Position numbers and translations under genes: made by a program. A model generated the notes under the pieces. That model saw only the letters and a program-made list of their open reading frames with translations. It was not told where the DNA came from and ran no database searches. DNA of 64,000 nt. It comes from Sphingomonas sp. KRR8 (GTDB lineage: Bacteria > Pseudomonadota > Alphaproteobacteria > Sphingomonadales > Sphingomonadaceae). Position 1 is the first letter of the stretch, and each line of letters begins with the position of its first letter. The stretch spans positions 1,980,001 to 2,044,000 of the forward strand of contig NZ_CP097462.1 in NCBI RefSeq assembly GCF_023559245.1, given 5' to 3'. Positions 9,052-18,537 of this stretch are shown piece by piece.

Positions 9052-10560
9052 TTGCACCGTCTGCTTGCCGCTACCGCTGCCATCGTCATCGCTTCCGCCC
9101 TGCCGGCTCAGCCGGCCGGGCCCGTCGTCCAGCAGACGCAGGCGGCCATCGAGCGCATTCGCCGCATCGATCCCGCGCTCGGCTCGGTGATCGCGGTCGA
9201 TCCGACCGCTCTCGACCAGGCTCGGCGGGTCGAGGGCGGCGGTCCGCGCGGCCCGCTGTCCGGACTGCCGATCCTGCTCAAGGACAATATCGAGGCCGCG
9301 GGCCCATTGCCGACCACCGCCGGGAGCCTTGCGCTCGCCAATAACGTCACCAACCGCGACGCGCCGCTGGTCGCCCGGCTGCGGGCCGCCGGGGTGATCA
9401 TCCTTGGCAAGACCAATCTGAGCGAATGGGCGAACATCCGCTCGAATCACTCCATCTCGGGCTGGAGCGCCGTCGGCGGGCAGACCCGCAACCCTTATGC
9501 GCTCGACCGCAACACCTGCGGCAGCTCGAGCGGCAGCGGCGCGGCCGTCGCCGCCGGCCTAGTCCGGATGGCGATCGGCACCGAGACCGACGGCTCCATC
9601 ACTTGCCCCGCGGCCATCAACGGCATCGTTGGCCTCAAGCCCACCGTGGGCCTGGTCAGCCGGACCCACATCGTTCCGATCAGCGAAAGCCAGGACACGG
9701 CCGGGCCGATGACCGCAAGCGTACGCGAAGCGGCCATGCTGCTGAGCGTGATCGCCGGCAGCGACCCCGCCGACAAGGCGACGGCGGAGGCTGATCGGCA
9801 CCGCCGGGACTATGCGGCGGGGCTCAGCCCCACCGCGTTGCGCGGCAAGCGAATCGGCGTGATGCGCTTCGCCTCCGGCTTCGGCACCGACGAGGTGTTC
9901 GAACGCGCACTTGGCGTCCTCAAGGCGCAGGGCGCGACGCTGGTGGAGATCGGGAAGTTCGACGACAGCCAGATCGGCCGCAACGAAGGGCTGGTGCTGA
10001 ACACCGAGCTCAAGGCTGGCCTCAATGCCTATCTCAAGGGCAGCCCCGCCAACATTCCGGTCCGTACGCTGGCCGACACCATCGCCTTCAACAAGGCTAA
10101 TGCGGCGACGGAGCTTGCACTCTTCGGTCAGGAGACATTCGAGCAGGCGGAAAAGACGAAGGGTCTGTCTGATCCGGCCTACCGCAAGGCAAGGCAGCTG
10201 AGCTTCCAGGCGGCGGGTCCGAACGGCATCGACCGCCTGCTCAAGCAGTATAACGTCAGCGCGCTGGTCGGGCCGACCATGCCGCCTTCGTGGAAGATCG
10301 ATGTGGTCAACGGCGACCAGATCAGCGGCGGCGGTGCCGGCAGCCTGGCCGCGGTGGCGGGCTATCCCCACCTGACCGTGCCGATGGGCCAGGTCCGCGG
10401 ACTCCCCGTTGGCCTCAGCTTCATGGGCCCGAAGTGGAGCGAGGCGATGCTGTTGAACTACGGCTTCGCCTTCGAACAGGCACGTGGGCCGCTGCCCGGC
10501 CCGCTGTTCTTCCGCTCGATAGAGGAAAGCCCTGCGATCGCCCCGCACCTCAAGCGGTAA
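9052..10560 (+). CDS. Amidase (amidase signature family), exported
   Basis: The TTG start at 9052 has AAGGA nine bases upstream. A short signal peptide (about residues 1-22, ending ALPAQ) is present. The Ser-cisSer-Lys triad region is visible: Lys in [10 protein letters not shown], and the signature [16 protein letters not shown] with [20 protein letters not shown]. At 502 residues it resembles secreted Glu-tRNA amidotransferase-A-like amidases. Substrate unknown. It is divergent from the Lgt-like gene and converges with the SMR transporter gene, overlapping its 3' end by 11 bases. Confidence 0.9.
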   Translation: MHRLLAATAAIVIASALPAQPAGPVVQQTQAAIERIRRIDPALGSVIAVDPTALDQARRVEGGGPRGPLSGLPILLKDNIEAAGPLPTTAGSLALANNVTNRDAPLVARLRAAGVIILGKTNLSEWANIRSNHSISGWSAVGGQTRNPYALDRNTCGSSSGSGAAVAAGLVRMAIGTETDGSITCPAAINGIVGLKPTVGLVSRTHIVPISESQDTAGPMTASVREAAMLLSVIAGSDPADKATAEADRHRRDYAAGLSPTALRGKRIGVMRFASGFGTDEVFERALGVLKAQGATLVEIGKFDDSQIGRNEGLVLNTELKAGLNAYLKGSPANIPVRTLADTIAFNKANAATELALFGQETFEQAEKTKGLSDPAYRKARQLSFQAAGPNGIDRLLKQYNVSALVGPTMPPSWKIDVVNGDQISGGGAGSLAAVAGYPHLTVPMGQVRGLPVGLSFMGPKWSEAMLLNYGFAFEQARGPLPGPLFFRSIEESPAIAPHLKR

Positions 10561-10864
10561 GGCGAAGCCCCGCGATCGCTGCGACGATCCCCAGGATCAG
10601 CAGCACTCGCACCGTGCCGGTCGGCTCACCGAAGAAAGCCATGCCGACCAGCACGGTGCCAACCGCCCCGATGCCGCCCCACACCGCATAGGCTGTCCCC
10701 ATCGGGATGGAGCGAGCCGCAAACTCCAGCAGCCCCATCGACAGACTGACGCTGATCAGGAAGGCGATCGTCCAAGGAACGTTGCGAAAGCCATCTACGA
10801 ACCGAAGTGACGTGGTGAACCCAACCTCGCAAAGGCCACCCAGGATGAGCAGGAACCAAGCCAT
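10550..10864 (-). CDS. Small multidrug resistance (SMR) family transporter, SugE/Gdx-like
   Basis: The 104-residue protein has four membrane helices. The essential glutamate of SMR transporters is in GGLCEVGF (Glu13). The sequence RSIPMGTAYAVWGGIGAVGT matches the conserved helix 3 segment. SugE/Gdx members export guanidinium or quaternary ammonium ions by proton antiport. No guanidine riboswitch is evident in the 50-bp upstream gap, so the exact substrate is uncertain. Confidence 0.9.
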   Translation of the reverse strand: MAWFLLILGGLCEVGFTTSLRFVDGFRNVPWTIAFLISVSLSMGLLEFAARSIPMGTAYAVWGGIGAVGTVLVGMAFFGEPTGTVRVLLILGIVAAIAGLRLTA

Positions 10865-10914
10865 GAAAATCCTTTCACTGGACGGCTCGTTCCCGGCGCG
10901 CCACGCTGCCTGGC

Positions 10915-11562
10915 ATGGCTGAGCAGCGCGGTATCGGCAATGTCCTGGCGCCCCCGCGCTATTTGGCTTTCCTGGCCACCCTGCTCATTGTCAGCCCTAT
11001 CGCAGCGCACGTGATGGGGCGCTGGGGGCTTGGCGTCCTGATCGGCTTTGACATCGCAGCAATGCTGTTCCTGCTTCTCGTGCTGCCGCTTCTCGGAACG
11101 CGTGAGGCGCGCATCATCCGGGAGGCCGCCGCCAGCAACGACGCCAACCGCACCTTGCTGCTGGCGCTCACCGGGATCGTGATGATCGTTCTTCTCACGG
11201 CAATAACGGCGGAGACGATGGGCGGGCACAATCCCGAGCCGTTCACCAAGGCGGTCGTCATCCTGACGCTGGCACTGGCCTGGCTGTTCAGCAACACTGT
11301 CTACGCACTTCATTATGCGCACATGGTCTACCGACGCGGCAACAAGCATTGCCACGGGCTACAGTTCCCCGGCACCGAGGTCCCTGTCTACTGGGACTTC
11401 GTCTATTTCAGCTTCACCTGCGGGATGGCCTTCGCCACCTCGGACGTGGTGATCGCCGACCAGGCGATCCGGCGCGTGGTGACGCTGCATTCGCTGGCCG
11501 CCTTCGCCTTCAACATCGGCGTGCTGGCCTTCACCATCAACGTGCTCGGCTCCGGCGGCTAG
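10915..11562 (+). CDS. DUF1345 family membrane protein
   Basis: The 215-residue protein has five to six membrane segments. Family features are the ANRTLLLAL helix after a short cytoplasmic loop, NTVYALHYAHMVYR, and YWDFVYFSFTCGMAFATSDV, a conserved segment of DUF1345. Function unknown. It is divergent from the SMR gene with a 50-bp gap and converges on the next DMT transporter with a four-base stop overlap. Confidence 0.85.
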   Translation: MAEQRGIGNVLAPPRYLAFLATLLIVSPIAAHVMGRWGLGVLIGFDIAAMLFLLLVLPLLGTREARIIREAAASNDANRTLLLALTGIVMIVLLTAITAETMGGHNPEPFTKAVVILTLALAWLFSNTVYALHYAHMVYRRGNKHCHGLQFPGTEVPVYWDFVYFSFTCGMAFATSDVVIADQAIRRVVTLHSLAAFAFNIGVLAFTINVLGSGG

Positions 11563-12473
11563 ACTGCTACCTCTACCACCGGCGAGACATGCCGCGGCCG
11601 GCGCGCGGCGAGCAGGCAGCCAAGCACGATCAGCGCCGCGCCCGCCAGTGTGGTCCAGCGCAGCGGGTCGGCATAGAAGATGGCACCAAGCGCCAGCGCC
11701 CACAGAAACGCGCTATATTCGATCGGCACCAGCACCTGCGCTTCCTCGCGGCCGTAGGCCCAGCTCAGCAGGAAGAGCGAGGTGACGGCCAGAGCCGCAG
11801 ACAAGGCGATCAGCCCCCAATGCGCGTTGTTGCCGGGAATGGCGGGCAGCGCCGGATCGACCAGCATCGCCAACGGCAGAGCGAGCAGCAGCCATGCACC
11901 CGAGATCAGCGACTGAAAGAAGCTCACCTCCGCCGGGCCGGCGACCTGCGACTGCTGGCGCATCAAGATGAGGTTCCAGGCATAAAGCATGGCCGAGGCA
12001 AGGATAGCGGCCACCCCGTCCAGGTGGCGTTCGCCGCCGGTGCCCAGCCGCGCCCACAACAGGACCAGCATTCCCGATAAACCCAGCAGCGATGCCCACA
12101 TGCTTTGCCGGCTGACCCGCTCCTTGAGGAGCATGGCGGCAAGATAGAGCGCGATCAAAGGAGCCACGAAGGACAGCGCGATCGCCTCGGCCATCGGCAG
12201 TCGGGACAGGCCGTGGAACCACAACACGGCCATCGCCGCCCCCACCGCGCCGCGCAACACATGAAAGCGCAAGGCGGCCCGGCCGGGCCAGGCCGTTCGC
12301 GACCGGAGGTAGGCGGGAGCCGAGAAAGCCGTGGCGAACAGCTGGCGCCAGAGCATTCCGGAATATGCGCCGATCGCCAGTGCGACCGCCTTCATCGCCG
12401 CATCCATGCCGGCAAACAGCGCAATTCCAAGCGCGGCGGCGACGATCGGGAGCAAATGGTGCCGGTGGCGCAT
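11559..12473 (-). CDS. DMT superfamily transporter (EamA domains)
   Basis: The 304-residue protein has about ten membrane helices in two EamA repeats (roughly 10-145 and 155-290). The conserved ends of each repeat, GLSRLPMAEAIALSFVAPLI and YSAFLWALALGAIFY, are seen. Probably an inner-membrane exporter of small metabolites; substrate not deducible. Confidence 0.85.
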   Translation of the reverse strand: MRHRHHLLPIVAAALGIALFAGMDAAMKAVALAIGAYSGMLWRQLFATAFSAPAYLRSRTAWPGRAALRFHVLRGAVGAAMAVLWFHGLSRLPMAEAIALSFVAPLIALYLAAMLLKERVSRQSMWASLLGLSGMLVLLWARLGTGGERHLDGVAAILASAMLYAWNLILMRQQSQVAGPAEVSFFQSLISGAWLLLALPLAMLVDPALPAIPGNNAHWGLIALSAALAVTSLFLLSWAYGREEAQVLVPIEYSAFLWALALGAIFYADPLRWTTLAGAALIVLGCLLAARRPRHVSPVVEVAV

Positions 12474-12499
12474 GCGACGCCTCTAGCGGCACCGAAGCG

Positions 12500-13024
12500 T
12501 CAGCGCAGCAGCATCTCGTCATTCTCGATCGAAACCGAGGCGAACTGGCTCAGCACATTCTGCCCGAGCAGCGATTGCCCCGAGTCGGCTAGAACCAGTG
12601 CCGGCACGTCGCTGATCCGGTGATCGCCCACGCTCACATCGTGCAGCACGACGGAAAGCCCCATCACTGGTCCCGAAGCGCCCTGCGCAACAACCTGGAA
12701 TTGGCTGGGATCGACCGTAATGCCGGCGCGCTCGGCATCCGCGCGGGTCAGCGACACGACACTGGCGCCCGTGTCGACCATGAACTCGATCGCGCTGCCG
12801 TTCACCTCCGCACTAGCGTAGAAGTGACCGTCGGGCCGCCGGGCAAGCGCGACCGTGCCGCCGTTGGTCGACGTACTCGGCGACGGCGAAACCGGCGGGA
12901 CGCTGGCCTGTTCCACAAGGTGACGGGACTGAGGCGAGGCCTCATCATCAGGCGAAGGCATCGCCGGCATCAGGGCGCCGACCGTCACTGCAACCACCAG
13001 AATGATGAGCGCGGCCTTCCACAT
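12500..13024 (-). CDS. Retropepsin-like aspartic protease, membrane anchored
   Basis: The 174-residue protein has an N-terminal membrane anchor (about 2-20), a Pro/Ser-rich linker, and a single retropepsin domain with the catalytic VDTGAS (near residue 83) and a GLSVVLHDVSVGDHRISDVPA strand region. The domain would need to dimerise to be active. Single-domain TIGR02281-type proteases of this size are common in alphaproteobacteria; substrates are unknown. It lies upstream of the DMT gene on the same strand. Confidence 0.85.
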   Translation of the reverse strand: MWKAALIILVVAVTVGALMPAMPSPDDEASPQSRHLVEQASVPPVSPSPSTSTNGGTVALARRPDGHFYASAEVNGSAIEFMVDTGASVVSLTRADAERAGITVDPSQFQVVAQGASGPVMGLSVVLHDVSVGDHRISDVPALVLADSGQSLLGQNVLSQFASVSIENDEMLLR

Positions 13025-13066
13025 GTCGCCACCACTGGCAGCAAGTGATGAAAAGAGCGTTTCCGC

Positions 13067-14203
13067 TTACTCGGCGGCGTCGAGCACCTGGGCCTGCGCC
13101 TGAGCAGCGGCCTCGATCTCGGCTGCCTTCTGTTCGACCAGCCGGACGATGTGATCGACCATGCCCTCGTCCGCGACATGATGGTCAGTCACGCCCGAAA
13201 GATAGACCATGTGCTTGCCGTTTCCGCCGCCAGTCACGCCGATGTCGGTCTCGCGCGCTTCGCCCGGGCCGTTCACCACACAGCCCAGCACCGACAACGA
13301 CATCGGGGTGCGGATATGCTGCAACCGTTCTTCGAGCTTCTCGACCGTGCGGATCACGTCGAAGCCCTGGCGCGCGCAGCTCGGGCAGGAAATGACCCGC
13401 ACACCGCGGTTCCGGATGCCGAGTGACTTCAGGATCTCGTAACCGACGCGGACCTCTTCCTCAGGTTCTGCCGACAGGGACACGCGGATGGTGTCGCCGA
13501 TTCCGCTCCACAGCAGCATTCCGAGCCCGATGGAGCTCTTTACCGTCCCGCCGATCAGCCCACCGGCTTCGGTGATTCCGAGATGAAGCGGGCAGTCGAG
13601 CTCGCTGGCAAGCTGCGTATAGGCAGCGACGGCGAGGAACACGTCCGACGCCTTCACACTGATCTTATACTCGCGGAAGTCATGCTCCTCGAGCATCCGG
13701 ACATGGTCCAGCGCGCTCTCGACCAACGCTTCGGGGCACGGCTCGCCATATTTCTCGAGCAGATGTTTCTCGAGGCTGCCAGCATTGACCCCGATGCGCA
13801 TGGAGCAGCCGTTGGCCTTGGCGGCGCGAACCACCTCCGCGACCCGCTCCGACGAGCCGATGTTACCCGGGTTGATACGCAGACAGGCGGCCCCGGCGTC
13901 GGCGGCCTCGAGCGCGCGCTTGTAGTGGAAGTGGATGTCTGCGACGATCGGCACCTCGGCCGCTCGAACGATCTCGCGCAGGGCAGCGGTGCTATCCTGG
14001 TCAGGACAGGACACACGGATGATGTCCACGCCAGCCTCTTCGCAGCGGCGGATCTGCGCGATGGTCGCGCTCGCATCCGAGGTGGGCGTGTTGGTCATGG
14101 TCTGAACGGTGATCGGCGCATTGCCACCTACCGGTACCTTGCCGACCATGATCTGGCGGGACGGACGACGGTCGATGGTGCGCCAGGGGCGGATTGCAGA
14201 CAT
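13067..14203 (-). CDS. ispG: 4-hydroxy-3-methylbut-2-enyl diphosphate synthase (MEP pathway)
   Basis: IspG (GcpE) reductively opens MEcPP to HMBPP in isoprenoid synthesis, using a [4Fe-4S] cluster. The cluster cysteines appear in [12 protein letters not shown] and [18 protein letters not shown], along with the conserved Glu. The N-terminal TIM-barrel region includes [13 protein letters not shown] and LRINPGNIG. The 378-residue length is normal. A CTATAT box ends only 11 bases before the ATG and no SD is seen, so the message may be leaderless. Confidence 0.96.
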   Translation of the reverse strand: MSAIRPWRTIDRRPSRQIMVGKVPVGGNAPITVQTMTNTPTSDASATIAQIRRCEEAGVDIIRVSCPDQDSTAALREIVRAAEVPIVADIHFHYKRALEAADAGAACLRINPGNIGSSERVAEVVRAAKANGCSMRIGVNAGSLEKHLLEKYGEPCPEALVESALDHVRMLEEHDFREYKISVKASDVFLAVAAYTQLASELDCPLHLGITEAGGLIGGTVKSSIGLGMLLWSGIGDTIRVSLSAEPEEEVRVGYEILKSLGIRNRGVRVISCPSCARQGFDVIRTVEKLEERLQHIRTPMSLSVLGCVVNGPGEARETDIGVTGGGNGKHMVYLSGVTDHHVADEGMVDHIVRLVEQKAAEIEAAAQAQAQVLDAAE

Positions 14204-14320
14204 GATCGCGATATAGCCTCGCCATGCTTCAGAACCAAGGCGAAGCGCCCGTAACGAAGCGCATCACAATGAACGCGTTGGCAATTGTCGCTCCGCCGGG
14301 GCTCGGCTAGACGCCGCTCC

Positions 14321-15253
14321 GTGCCGATCATCCGCTTGCTTGCCGCGCTTTGCGCGCTTGTCGCCGCTGCGCCCAGCGCTGCTTACTGGGAATATGGCCA
14401 CGAGACGGTTGCCGCCGTCGCATGGCAGTCCGTCCGGCCAGAGACTCGTGCGCGCATCGAGGCCCTGCTTCGGCAAGGTAGACTGCTCGAAACACCGACC
14501 TGCCCGGTCACGACAATTGAGCAAGCGAGCGTCTGGGCCGACTGCATCAAGCCGCTTGGTGACCGCTTCAGCTACCAGAGCAGCTGGCACTATCAGAACG
14601 TCAACATCTGCAAGCCGTTCAGCCTTCGCGAGGCGTGCAAGGACGGCAATTGCCTCAGTGCGCAGATCGACCGCAACGCGCGGCTGCTCGCCGACAAGAC
14701 GCTACCCGTGCGCGAACGGCTGATGGCACTCGCTTACCTCGTTCACTTCGTCGGCGACATGTCGCAGCCGATGCACGGCGGCGATCGGGCCGACAAGGGC
14801 GGCAACGACGTGCCGGTCACCTACGGCACCATCGCCGGCAAGACCAACCTTCACAGCATCTGGGACGGCTGGCTGCCCGAACGCGCGATCACCGCTGGCC
14901 CGAATGCACGGCCGGGGAATGCCAACGACGCCAACTTCGCCGGCCGCGCCCGCGAACTGCTTGGCGAGGTTCCGCCCGCCGAGCGCCCAACGCTGGCCGC
15001 GGGCACGACGGAGGATTGGAGCCGCCAGACGTGGGCAAACGCGCGGACCTATGCCTACACCACTCTGCTTGGTGATCCGTGCGCGCCCATCCCCGCCGAA
15101 CGGCCGTTGATGACCGAAGCCAAGATCCAGTCGCTGATCGTGCCGATCCGCCGTCAGGTAGTCACGGGCGGGCTTCGGCTCGCGCGGTTGCTCGACGATG
15201 CCTTGCTCTACGGCAAGGCGCCGCAGCGGCCGCAGCGCTCGCCCGCCAGCTAG
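14321..15253 (+). CDS. S1/P1 family nuclease, secreted
   Basis: This is a zinc-dependent single-strand nuclease or 3'-nucleotidase type. The GTG at 14321 gives a clean signal peptide (MPIIRLLAALCALVAAAPSA) followed by the near-N-terminal Trp that ligates zinc in the family (AYWEYGHETVA). Other zinc-site signatures are LVHFVGDMSQPMHGG and NLHSIWDGWL. A start 12 codons upstream (TTG 14285) would give an implausible Arg-rich leader. At 310 residues it is complete. It is divergent from ispG. Confidence 0.9.
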   Translation: MPIIRLLAALCALVAAAPSAAYWEYGHETVAAVAWQSVRPETRARIEALLRQGRLLETPTCPVTTIEQASVWADCIKPLGDRFSYQSSWHYQNVNICKPFSLREACKDGNCLSAQIDRNARLLADKTLPVRERLMALAYLVHFVGDMSQPMHGGDRADKGGNDVPVTYGTIAGKTNLHSIWDGWLPERAITAGPNARPGNANDANFAGRARELLGEVPPAERPTLAAGTTEDWSRQTWANARTYAYTTLLGDPCAPIPAERPLMTEAKIQSLIVPIRRQVVTGGLRLARLLDDALLYGKAPQRPQRSPAS

Positions 15254-15254
15254 G

Positions 15255-15500
15255 TCAATCCTCTTCGCCGGAGCGCCAGCGCCAGCCACCCTTGGTCGTC
15301 CTGGCGGTGATCAGAATGAGCAGCGCGGTCGCGGGCACGACGATGCTGGCGCCAGCCAGGCTGTGATTGCCGAACAGGTATACGGCGAGCCCGATCAGCG
15401 CGGCATAGATGGCGATCAGCGCCCAGCCCTGCCAGGCGATCGGCAGGCTGGCGCCATAGCCGAAGCGCTTGGGCGCGAACCATTCGGGACGCTCGCTCAC
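15255..15500 (-). CDS. Small membrane protein, unknown function
   Basis: The 81-residue protein has two membrane segments (about 26-44 and 50-66) and a basic/acidic tail. Its GTG start overlaps the stop of the upstream hydrolase gene (GTGA), so it is the last gene of the SPFH-RHH-hydrolase operon. No family recognised. Confidence 0.7.
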   Translation of the reverse strand: MSERPEWFAPKRFGYGASLPIAWQGWALIAIYAALIGLAVYLFGNHSLAGASIVVPATALLILITARTTKGGWRWRSGEED

Positions 15501-16444
15501 CGCCGACGCTCCGTGACAAATGCTGCGATCCGGTCGACGAGGCCGGGCGCCAGCGGCAGGTCAGGGTTGGCGTAAGTCGCGAGGTTCGCCGCCTGGTCCG
15601 CCGGCGCCTCCTTCAGGACATGGTTCATGGTCGGGAAGTCGGCCCGCGCGACCCCGGGCCGTGCAGCGACAAGTCGGTCGGCATCGGCCTTCCCGACCTG
15701 GAGGTCGGTGCCGCCCTGCACGACCAGCACCGGGCCCTTGTACGCGGCAAGCAGCTTGGCCGGATCATAGCGGATCTCGTCGATCAGGAAGTCCTGCACC
15801 GCCGGATTGAACAACCCCCGGGCAAGCGCGGGGTGGAGCGTCGACACGTCGACCCTCCGGCCCGCCTCCAGGCTGGTCAGTGCGGCCTCAGCCTGGGGCA
15901 GGAGCGGCGCGTTGGCGGGGTTGGCCCGAAGCTGCTCGCGTATCACCGCGCCAAGCGGCCGGCCGGCGGTCTCGATCAGAACGAGGCCGCACACCTGCGG
16001 GCGAGCAGCGGCGGCGAGGGCGACTAGGCCGCCTTCGCTGTGGCCGGCGAGCCAGACGCAGCGATTGCCCGTCGCGCGGCGGGCGGCCGTCACCCAGCTG
16101 CCGACGTCGGCGGCATAGCGGCCGATCGTCACATTGTTCGGGTCACCCGCGCCCCTGCTCGCGAACATGCCGCGCTTGTCGATCCGAAGAGCGGCGATGC
16201 CCCGGGCGGCAAGCCCCTCCGCCAGAAGCTTGTAGCTGCCTGCCCTGACGCCCAGCGGATTGTTCCCGTCGCGGTCCGTCGGACCCGAGCCAGGGATGAT
16301 GATAACGGTCGCGCGCGGCTGGCCGGTGGACTGCAGCAGGGTTCCGGCGAGCTGATGGCCGATGCCTGCGGTCAGCTGGTTCTGGCGCAGCGCGCCGGGC
16401 AAGCCGCTCATCAGTTGCGCGCTTGCAAGCAACAAGGCGATCAT
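15497..16444 (-). CDS. Alpha/beta hydrolase, exported
   Basis: The 315-residue protein has a short hydrophobic N-terminus (signal-like), an oxyanion region IIIPGSGPTDRDGNN, the nucleophile elbow GHSEGG, an acid in VLVVQGGTDLQV, and a catalytic His in PTMNHVLKE. The layout resembles YqiA/acyl-CoA-thioester-like serine hydrolases such as the YfhR group. The ATG overlaps the RHH gene stop by four bases. Substrate unknown. Confidence 0.85.
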   Translation of the reverse strand: MIALLLASAQLMSGLPGALRQNQLTAGIGHQLAGTLLQSTGQPRATVIIIPGSGPTDRDGNNPLGVRAGSYKLLAEGLAARGIAALRIDKRGMFASRGAGDPNNVTIGRYAADVGSWVTAARRATGNRCVWLAGHSEGGLVALAAAARPQVCGLVLIETAGRPLGAVIREQLRANPANAPLLPQAEAALTSLEAGRRVDVSTLHPALARGLFNPAVQDFLIDEIRYDPAKLLAAYKGPVLVVQGGTDLQVGKADADRLVAARPGVARADFPTMNHVLKEAPADQAANLATYANPDLPLAPGLVDRIAAFVTERRR

Positions 16445-16641
16445 TCCTGCTTCTCCTTCGGCGGCCGTCCGCGCTTGACTGGTTGCGGCGGTTTCAGGTG
16501 AACGCCGCGGGCCTTCAACGCTTCCCTGATCAACATTTCAGCCTCGGCATTGGCCGAGCGCAGGTTGGCCGTGGCGCAACGCTCCACCGCATCCCACAGG
16601 GATGCATCGATCCGCAGCGGAAAGGCCTTGCGCTCAGCCAT
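16441..16641 (-). CDS. Arc/CopG-type ribbon-helix-helix protein
   Basis: The 66-residue protein begins with the ribbon strand AFPLRIDASLWDAVERCA and the two helices SANAEAEMLIREALKARG, followed by a basic tail KRGRPPKEKQ. This is the RHH fold of small repressors and HicB/Arc-like antitoxins. No toxin gene is adjacent: it sits between SPFH and hydrolase genes with tight spacing (6 bp and a 4-bp overlap). The two tandem 12-bp repeats in the operon promoter (17562-17589) are candidate binding sites. Confidence 0.8.
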   Translation of the reverse strand: MAERKAFPLRIDASLWDAVERCATANLRSANAEAEMLIREALKARGVHLKPPQPVKRGRPPKEKQE

Positions 16642-16647
16642 GCTCGG

Positions 16648-17550
16648 CTACTGGTAGAGGGTGCCGGTGTTGACCACGGGCTGGGTGTCGCGCTCACCGC
16701 AGAGCACCACCATGAGGTTCGAGACCATGGCGGCGCGCCGCTCGTCATCGAGCTCGACCACATTCTTTGCGCTGAGCTGCTCCAGCGCCATCTCGACCAT
16801 TCCGACCGCCCCTTCGACGAGGGTCTTGCGGGCGGCAACCACCGCCTGCGCCTGCTGGCGGCGAAGCATCGCGCCGGCGATCTCGCTAGCATAGGCCAGG
16901 TGGGTGAAGCCGCATTCGTCCACCGTGATCCCGGCCACCGCCAGCCGGGCGTTCAGCTCCTCGCGAAGCTCGACGCCGACCGTGTCATGGTTGCCACGCA
17001 AGGTGACCTCCAGATGCTCGAAGTCATCATAAGGGTAGCGCGAACCGATAGTGCGAATCGCCGCCTCGACCTGGACGATCACGAACGACTTGTAGTCCTG
17101 GATGTCGAACAGGGCCTGGGCCGTATCCACCACCCGCCAGACGATCTGGGCCGCGATCTCGATCGGATTGCCGCGAAGGTCATTCACCTTTAGCCGTTCG
17201 GAGATGAAGTTGTTGGCGCGCACCGACACTTTCCGTCGCATCTCCCACGGCAGGACCCAGCGCAAACCGGTCGTACGATCGGTCCCCCGATAGGCACCGA
17301 ACAAGGTGATCGCTGCGGCCTGATTGGGCTGCAGGATGTAGAAGCCGGCCAGCACAAAGATCAGGGCCGCCGGCATGAGAATGGTTAGCGCCAGCGTCAG
17401 AGCACTGGGGCCCTGACTCTTGAGCATGGCGATTGCCGCAATCTGCCCGGCAATTATCGCGATCAGCAACGCCAGCATGCCATAGCCGCTTACCGTCGCG
17501 GCGGGCCGCTCACGGCTGGAGGTGAGACTCGGATTGACCGTATCAGACAT
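16648..17550 (-). CDS. SPFH/Band 7 domain protein
   Basis: The 300-residue protein has a cytosolic N-terminus, two adjacent membrane segments (about 22-45 and 47-70), and then an SPFH domain ([19 protein letters not shown] onward to about 250) with the stomatin-like [17 protein letters not shown] helix. Members form oligomeric membrane scaffolds. The ATG at 17550 is preferred because AGGGGA lies six bases upstream; the ATG at 17556 touches the SD. First gene of an operon with the RHH protein and a hydrolase. Confidence 0.88.
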   Translation of the reverse strand: MSDTVNPSLTSSRERPAATVSGYGMLALLIAIIAGQIAAIAMLKSQGPSALTLALTILMPAALIFVLAGFYILQPNQAAAITLFGAYRGTDRTTGLRWVLPWEMRRKVSVRANNFISERLKVNDLRGNPIEIAAQIVWRVVDTAQALFDIQDYKSFVIVQVEAAIRTIGSRYPYDDFEHLEVTLRGNHDTVGVELREELNARLAVAGITVDECGFTHLAYASEIAGAMLRRQQAQAVVAARKTLVEGAVGMVEMALEQLSAKNVVELDDERRAAMVSNLMVVLCGERDTQPVVNTGTLYQ

Positions 17551-17561
17551 GATCATTCCCC

Positions 17562-17589
17562 TGTTTATCTGATATCATGTTTATATGAT
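17562..17589. promoter_or_regulatory. Tandem 12-bp repeats in divergent SPFH / isoaspartyl peptidase promoter region
   Basis: TGTTTATCTGAT (17562-17573) and TGTTTATATGAT (17578-17589) are direct repeats differing at one base, with a 16-bp period. They are AT-rich in a GC-rich genome and overlap a possible minus-strand -10 (TATAAA). Tandem sites of this size are the usual target of RHH repressors, so autoregulation by the RHH protein is inferred. Confidence 0.55.
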
Positions 17590-17634
17590 CACACAGCGTT
17601 GCGCAAGATGAGGCTGGCGCCTAGGGCGCGCAGG

Positions 17635-18537
17635 ATGACGAACTGGCAGTTGGTGGTGCATGGTGGGTGCGGCGAATTGCGCCTCTCACCTGAGGAGGAA
17701 GGGATTGGACGCGCCGGGATCGGCGCCGCGCTGGACGCCGGTGCAGCAGTTCTTGCCGGTGGCGGGACGTCGCTGGACGCGGTCGAAGCGGCGGCGCGGG
17801 TGCTCGAAGACGATCCAGCGTTCAACGCCGGCCGCGGGAGCGTGCTGGCACATGACGGACACATTGAGCTCGACGCCGCAATCATGGACGGACGCACACG
17901 CGCGGCTGGCGCCGTAGCCGGCCTCACCACCATTCGCTCGCCGATCGGGGCGGCGCGAGCGGTAATGGAGCATAGCCCGCATGTTCTGCTGAGCTTTGGG
18001 GGCGCGGAGGAGTTTGCCCGCGAGCATGGGCTGGAGACCGTCGACCCAAGCTGGTTCGAGATACCCGAGCGCCGGGCCCAGCTCGCTCGCGTTCTGGCGA
18101 GTGGCGGCGGGTTCGACGCCGATGTGAAGTACGGAACCATTGGCGCGGTCGCCGTGGACGCGGCCGGCCATGTCGCCGCGGCGACGTCCACTGGCGGGCT
18201 GACGGCCAAGCGTTTCGGCCGCATCGGGGATTCACCCCTGATCGGTGCTGGGACCTATGCCGACGACCGCTCGGCAGCCATCAGCGCGACCGGCTCTGGC
18301 GAGTTCTTCATCCGTGCGGCCGCCGGCCACGAGGTCGGTGCACGGATGCGGATGCTTGGAGAAACGCTGCAGCAGGCGATCGACGCAGTGCTGGCTGACG
18401 TGAAGGCGCTGGGCGGTACCGGCGGGCTGATCGGCGTTTCGCCCACGGGAGAAGCCGCATGGGGCTTCACCACCCGCGGCATGTATCGTGGCCGGGTGAG
18501 CGCGGCGGGTCGGGACGTGGCGGTGCATGACGCTTGA
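17635..18537 (+). CDS. Isoaspartyl peptidase / plant-type L-asparaginase (Ntn hydrolase)
   Basis: The enzyme is made as a precursor that cleaves itself before a threonine, which becomes the N-terminal nucleophile. The cleavage motif is KYGTIGAVAVD (Thr near residue 166) and the substrate-loop motif is FNAGRGSVL. Two further conserved blocks, TSTGGLTAKRFGRIGDSP and GTYADDRSAAISATGSGE, are present. The ATG at 17635 gives MTNWQLVVHGGCG, a standard N-terminus; an upstream in-frame start at 17599 would add a basic leader. It overlaps the next GNAT gene by 11 bases. Confidence 0.92.
   Translation: MTNWQLVVHGGCGELRLSPEEEGIGRAGIGAALDAGAAVLAGGGTSLDAVEAAARVLEDDPAFNAGRGSVLAHDGHIELDAAIMDGRTRAAGAVAGLTTIRSPIGAARAVMEHSPHVLLSFGGAEEFAREHGLETVDPSWFEIPERRAQLARVLASGGGFDADVKYGTIGAVAVDAAGHVAAATSTGGLTAKRFGRIGDSPLIGAGTYADDRSAAISATGSGEFFIRAAAGHEVGARMRMLGETLQQAIDAVLADVKALGGTGGLIGVSPTGEAAWGFTTRGMYRGRVSAAGRDVAVHDA

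Noticed and set aside
10865..10914. Looked for a guanidine riboswitch before the SMR transporter
   Set aside because: The gap is only 50 bases and has no such structure.
16441..16641. A toxin-antitoxin pair involving the RHH protein
   Set aside because: No PIN, HicA or RelE-type toxin is adjacent; neighbours are SPFH and hydrolase genes.
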